From contig NC_014391.1 of assembly GCF_000145235.1 (NCBI RefSeq), positions 5,723,501 through 5,787,500 on the forward strand: 64,000 nt of DNA, read 5' to 3'. Below are positions 61,075-64,000 of the stretch, in pieces. How positions within the stretch are numbered: the first letter of the stretch is position 1; each line of letters begins with the position of its first letter. Made by a program: the position numbers and the translations under genes. This DNA comes from Micromonospora aurantiaca ATCC 27029 (GTDB lineage Bacteria; Actinomycetota; Actinomycetes; Mycobacteriales; Micromonosporaceae). The notes under the pieces were generated by a model that had not been told where the DNA came from, searched no databases, and was given only the letters and a program-made list of their open reading frames with translations.

Positions 61075-62021
61075 CACGAGGAGTCAGTCTGCCACGCCCG
61101 GGCGGGGTCGGCGTGGGTGCCGTCCGCCCGCCGGGACGCGCTCGCCCAGCGGGGCCGCCCGGCCAGGTCCCGGTGCTCCTCCACCCGGTCGTAGCGGCCG
61201 TCGCCGCGCAGCAGCGCGGGCACCGCCGCCGCGTGCGTGTCGTCGTGCTCGATGCCGATCGCCCCGCCCGGGCGCAGCAACGCGGCGGCCCGGCCGACCA
61301 CCGGACGGATCACGTCCAGCCCGTCCGCGCCGCCGAACACCGCCTCGTCCGGGTCGTGCCCGGCCACCTCCGGCGGCACCGCCACCGACCTCGGCACGTA
61401 CGGCGGGTTGCACAGCAGCACGTCGACCCGTCCGGCCAGGTCGGCCAGCAGGTCCGGATCGGTCACGTCGGCGGCCACCACCTCGACCGGCCGGTCCCCG
61501 GCGGCGGCGCGCCCGGCCGCGTTGCGCCGCAGCCAGGCCAGCGCGGCCGGGGACCGCTCCACCGCCACCACCCGGGCCGCGGGCACCTCCTGCGCGACAG
61601 CGAGGGCGATCGCGCCGGAACCGCTGCACAGGTCGACCACGAGCGGCGCGGCGTGCTCCCGGGCACGCTCGATCCCCCACTCGGCCAGCAGCTCGGTCTC
61701 CGGCCGGGGCACGAAGACGCCCGGCCCGACGGCCAGCTCCAGGTGCCGGAAACCGGCCGAGCCGAGCAGGTGTTGCAACGGCTCGCGGGTCACCCGCCGG
61801 CCGACGAGCGCGTCCAACCGGTCGCGCTGTGCCGGGGTGAAGCCGTCGGCGAGCGCCAGCCGGCCACGCGGCACGTCCAGGACGTACGCGGCGAGCTGCT
61901 CGGCCTCGGCGCGGGGCGCCTCGACGCCCGCCGCGGCGAGCGCGCGCGCCACCCGGATGATCACCAGCGAGGGGCGTTCGCGTTCTGTCCCTTCGGACGG
62001 GTGTTGCGGGAGTGCGGTCAC
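61074..62021 (-). CDS. prmC: Peptide chain release factor N5-glutamine methyltransferase
   Basis: Methylates the Gln of the GGQ motif of release factors. 315 residues. The N-terminal substrate-binding helical domain is at 20-100 (RVARALAAAGVEAPRAEAEQLAAYVLDV). The SAM fold shows VVDLCSGSGAIALAVAQEVP and the catalytic NPPY motif in LLCNPPYVPRS. GTG at 62021 is the start; upstream frames are shadows. It is normally next to prfA, but here a plus-strand GGDEF gene lies between them. Confidence 0.94.
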   Translation of the reverse strand: MTALPQHPSEGTERERPSLVIIRVARALAAAGVEAPRAEAEQLAAYVLDVPRGRLALADGFTPAQRDRLDALVGRRVTREPLQHLLGSAGFRHLELAVGPGVFVPRPETELLAEWGIERAREHAAPLVVDLCSGSGAIALAVAQEVPAARVVAVERSPAALAWLRRNAAGRAAAGDRPVEVVAADVTDPDLLADLAGRVDVLLCNPPYVPRSVAVPPEVAGHDPDEAVFGGADGLDVIRPVVGRAAALLRPGGAIGIEHDDTHAAAVPALLRGDGRYDRVEEHRDLAGRPRWASASRRADGTHADPARAWQTDSS

Positions 62022-62094
62022 GCAATAATCATGAGGCGTCGCGGCCCACCTCACGAGCGGGTGCGTCCGGGCGCACACCGCAGGGAGGTCGCGA

Positions 62095-63648
62095 GTGGGC
62101 TGGCTCGACCAGGTCGAGGACCAGGTTGACGCTCTCCGACGCGCTCGGTCACTCCAGGAGGCCAGCCGGTCCGCGGAGGCGTGTGCCCTGCTCGACCGCG
62201 TCATCCGCACCACCGACGACCCGTACGCCCGCGCCGACGCGCTCGTGCAACGCCTGTCCGCGCTGATCAATCTCGGCCGGACCGCCGAGTTCACCCGGGC
62301 CGTCGAGGACGCCTCCGCCGCCGTACGCGACCTGACCGAGCCCTACCTGCACGGGCACCTCAACGCGCTGGCCGCGCTCGCCGCACACCACCAGGGCGCG
62401 CTGGACCGATGCGTGATGCACCTGGTCCGGGCCGCCCGCGCGCTCAGCGCCGACGACACGCCCGACCGGGACACCGCCTGGGGCTGGCACGACCTGGCGA
62501 TGGCGTACTCGTACCTGAGCTTCCACGGCCACGCGCTCGGCGCGATCGAGCGGGCCCGGGAGGTCGGGCTCAGCGTCGGAATCCCCGAGGAGACGTTCGC
62601 CGCCCCCGGGATCCGGCTGCGCAACGCGGTCGCGCTCGACCACAACGGCGACAGCGACGGCTGCCTGCGGGTGCTGCGCGACGTCGCCGGTGACCTCGCC
62701 CGGTTCCTGCGCGGCGGGGGTGCCGGCAACCTGCGCCCGAGCAGCCTGGCCGCGTACGGCTACGCCGCCGCCCGGCGGGCCGCGCTCGGCGACCGGGTGG
62801 AGTCCGCCGGGGACGCCGACCCGAACCGGCTGCTCGGCCACGGCGGTGACAGTGCCCGCGCCCGCGACCTGCGCCAGCTCGGTCAGGTCTGCCTCGCGGT
62901 GGCCGCCGGCCGCCCGATCGAGGCGGTCACCCGCCTGGACTCGCTGCGGGTATCCGACGAGACGCTCGGCGCGGCCGAGGCACCCCGGCTGCGCAGCGTG
63001 GCGCTGGCCCGGGCCGGTGACCATGCGGGCGCGCACCGGGCCGACCGGCACGCGTTCCGGCTGGCGGCGCGGCGCAGCGACCGGCTGCGGGACGTCTACA
63101 TCGACGGCATCGCCGCCCGGATCGACCACGAGGAGATGCGCCGCGAGGCGGCCCGGTACGAGGGCGAGGCGCTCACCGACCCGCTCACCGGCCTGCCCAA
63201 CCGGCGCCGGCTGGAGCGCTACCTGGGCGCCGTGGTGTCCCGGGGCGAGCGGGTGGTGATCGGCGTCTGCGACCTCGACGGGTTCAAGGCGGTGAACACC
63301 CGGCACGGCCACCACTCCGGGGACCTGGTGCTGCAACGGGTCGCCGGGGTGATCAACCGGGTGATGCGGCGGGGCGACTTCGTGGCGCGCTACGGCGGCG
63401 ACGAGTTCGTCGTGGTGCTGCCCGACACCGGCATGCCGGAGGCGGTCGAGGTGGCCCGCCGGATCGAGGCGGCCGTCCGCACCGAGGACTGGGAGTCCCT
63501 GGTCCCGGGCACGCCGGTCGGGGTGACGATCGGCTTCGCCGAGGTCGACGGCAGCACCACTGTGAGCGTCCGGGAGGCGCTGGGCGCCGCGTTCGAGCTG
63601 GCCGACCGGGAGATGCTGCGCGCCAAGGCGCGGTTGCGGGCGAGCTGA
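62095..63648 (+). CDS. Diguanylate cyclase with TPR-like N-terminal region
   Basis: Predicted c-di-GMP synthase of 517 residues. The first 340 are helical with TPR-like repeats (ADALVQRLSALINLGRTAEF, YLHGHLNALAALAAHHQGALDRC). The GGDEF domain follows: DPLTGLPNRRRLERYL, CDLDGFKAVNTRHGHHSGDLVLQRVA, and RYGGDEFVVVLP with the intact GGDEF at 434-438. The inhibitory I-site RRGD lies exactly five residues before it, so product feedback is expected. GTG at 62095 has GGGAGG 6 nt upstream. It is divergent from prmC. No EAL domain, no membrane helix. Confidence 0.93.
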   Translation: MGWLDQVEDQVDALRRARSLQEASRSAEACALLDRVIRTTDDPYARADALVQRLSALINLGRTAEFTRAVEDASAAVRDLTEPYLHGHLNALAALAAHHQGALDRCVMHLVRAARALSADDTPDRDTAWGWHDLAMAYSYLSFHGHALGAIERAREVGLSVGIPEETFAAPGIRLRNAVALDHNGDSDGCLRVLRDVAGDLARFLRGGGAGNLRPSSLAAYGYAAARRAALGDRVESAGDADPNRLLGHGGDSARARDLRQLGQVCLAVAAGRPIEAVTRLDSLRVSDETLGAAEAPRLRSVALARAGDHAGAHRADRHAFRLAARRSDRLRDVYIDGIAARIDHEEMRREAARYEGEALTDPLTGLPNRRRLERYLGAVVSRGERVVIGVCDLDGFKAVNTRHGHHSGDLVLQRVAGVINRVMRRGDFVARYGGDEFVVVLPDTGMPEAVEVARRIEAAVRTEDWESLVPGTPVGVTIGFAEVDGSTTVSVREALGAAFELADREMLRAKARLRAS

Positions 63649-63651
63649 GCG

Positions 63652-63705
63652 GTAAGGAGGGGGCCCTTGTTAACGCCTCCGGTAGAGGAGGGGCCCCCGC
63701 TTAAC
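63652..63705. repeat. GGGCCC stop-codon repeat (copy 4)
   Basis: A 54-bp element that starts 3 nt after the GGDEF gene stop codon: GTAAGGAGGGGGCCC, TTGTTAACGCCTCCGGTAG, then AGGAGGGGCCCCCGCTTAAC. It lies between two convergent genes (GGDEF and prfA). Confidence 0.9.
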
Positions 63706-63716
63706 ACCCCCGGCGG

Positions 63717-64000
63717 TCAGCGGCGGGACAGCTCGGTCTCGCCGGCCAGCCGGGCCGCGCGGTCCGCCTCGGCCAGCGCGTCGAGCACCCCGTCCAGTTC
63801 GCCGGCCAGCGCCAGGTCCAGGTTGTACGCGGTGTAGCCGATGCGGTGGTCGGTGATCCGGTTCTGCGGGAAGTTGTAGGTGCGGATCCGCTCGGACCGG
63901 TCCACGGTCCGGACCTGCGCCTTGCGGGCGTCCGACGCCGCCGCGTCCGCCTGCTCCTGGGCGGCGGCCAGCAGCCGGGCGCGCAGGATGCGCATGGCCT
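63717..64000 (-). CDS. prfA: Peptide chain release factor 1, 3' part
   Basis: The last 94 codons of RF1: [46 protein letters not shown], preceded by [15 protein letters not shown]. This is the C-terminal domain; the GGQ and PxT motifs are upstream and outside the window. The frame is open to the edge. prmC, which methylates it, is 1.7 kb away across a diguanylate cyclase gene. Confidence 0.95.
   Translation of the reverse strand, partial: AMRILRARLLAAAQEQADAAASDARKAQVRTVDRSERIRTYNFPQNRITDHRIGYTAYNLDLALAGELDGVLDALAEADRAARLAGETELSRR

Overview
The window is a high-GC actinobacterial chromosome segment, most likely Micromonospora or a close relative in Micromonosporaceae. The evidence is the very high GC with strong G/C third positions, GTG and TTG starts, a FilP/Scy-like coiled-coil gene pair, NucS, an Asp-type MurA, and short GGGCCC palindromic repeats. 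The genus is inferred from the genes and was not tested by a search. Nearly all of it looks like core chromosome. I see no phage, insertion sequence, CRISPR array, rRNA or tRNA.

Layout. 1-4.3 kb: a cut GntR/MocR-type regulator, a LeuB-like dehydrogenase, a formylglycine-generating enzyme and an orphan peptide-binding lipoprotein. 4.3-10.8 kb: repeats, an N-terminal-nucleophile peptidase with a FadR-type regulator, an Asp23 protein, and a duplicated YhgE-like membrane protein divergent from its TetR regulator. 10.9-19 kb: meaB, acetyl-CoA acetyltransferase, methylmalonyl/ethylmalonyl-CoA epimerase, ccrA, then two DivIVA/FilP/Scy-like coiled-coil genes. 19-30.5 kb: AI-2E exporter family protein, hydrolases, an ECF sigma factor coupled to a membrane protein, a two-domain 3-hydroxyacyl-CoA dehydrogenase, an FHA protein, an aldehyde dehydrogenase, nucS and small proteins. 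30.6-42.1 kb: ethylmalonyl-CoA mutase, two divergent ABC exporters with a PadR regulator, a second 3-hydroxybutyryl-CoA dehydrogenase, murA, a cobalamin adenosyltransferase and a VOC protein. 42.1-54.6 kb: a secreted transglycosylase-like protein, a repeat-rich gap, and the F1Fo ATP synthase cluster with an LCP gene between atpD and atpC, then glyA. 54.6-64 kb: two SDR-type genes, a TetR regulator, a class A PBP, a low-molecular-weight phosphatase, tsaC, prmC, a diguanylate cyclase and the 3' end of prfA.

How the genes work together. The clearest theme is the ethylmalonyl-CoA route. Acetoacetyl-CoA thiolase, two 3-hydroxybutyryl-CoA dehydrogenases, Ccr, an epimerase, Ecm, the mutase chaperone MeaB and the B12 adenosyltransferase all lie within 31 kb, in several transcription units. 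ccrA and ecm share a 13/14-bp dyad upstream (TTACCGTTCAGTAA at ecm), which suggests one unknown regulator controls both.

The second theme is intergenic repeats. One is a 52-54-bp double GGGCCC element that starts 0-4 nt after a stop codon in four of four cases. The other is a group of 61-76-bp palindromes with CGATC(T/A)TG ends, present six times in three gaps. These repeats, the LCP gene inside the atp cluster, and the diguanylate cyclase between prfA and prmC are the most unusual items. Gene functions are assigned by recalled family motifs, not by database search.
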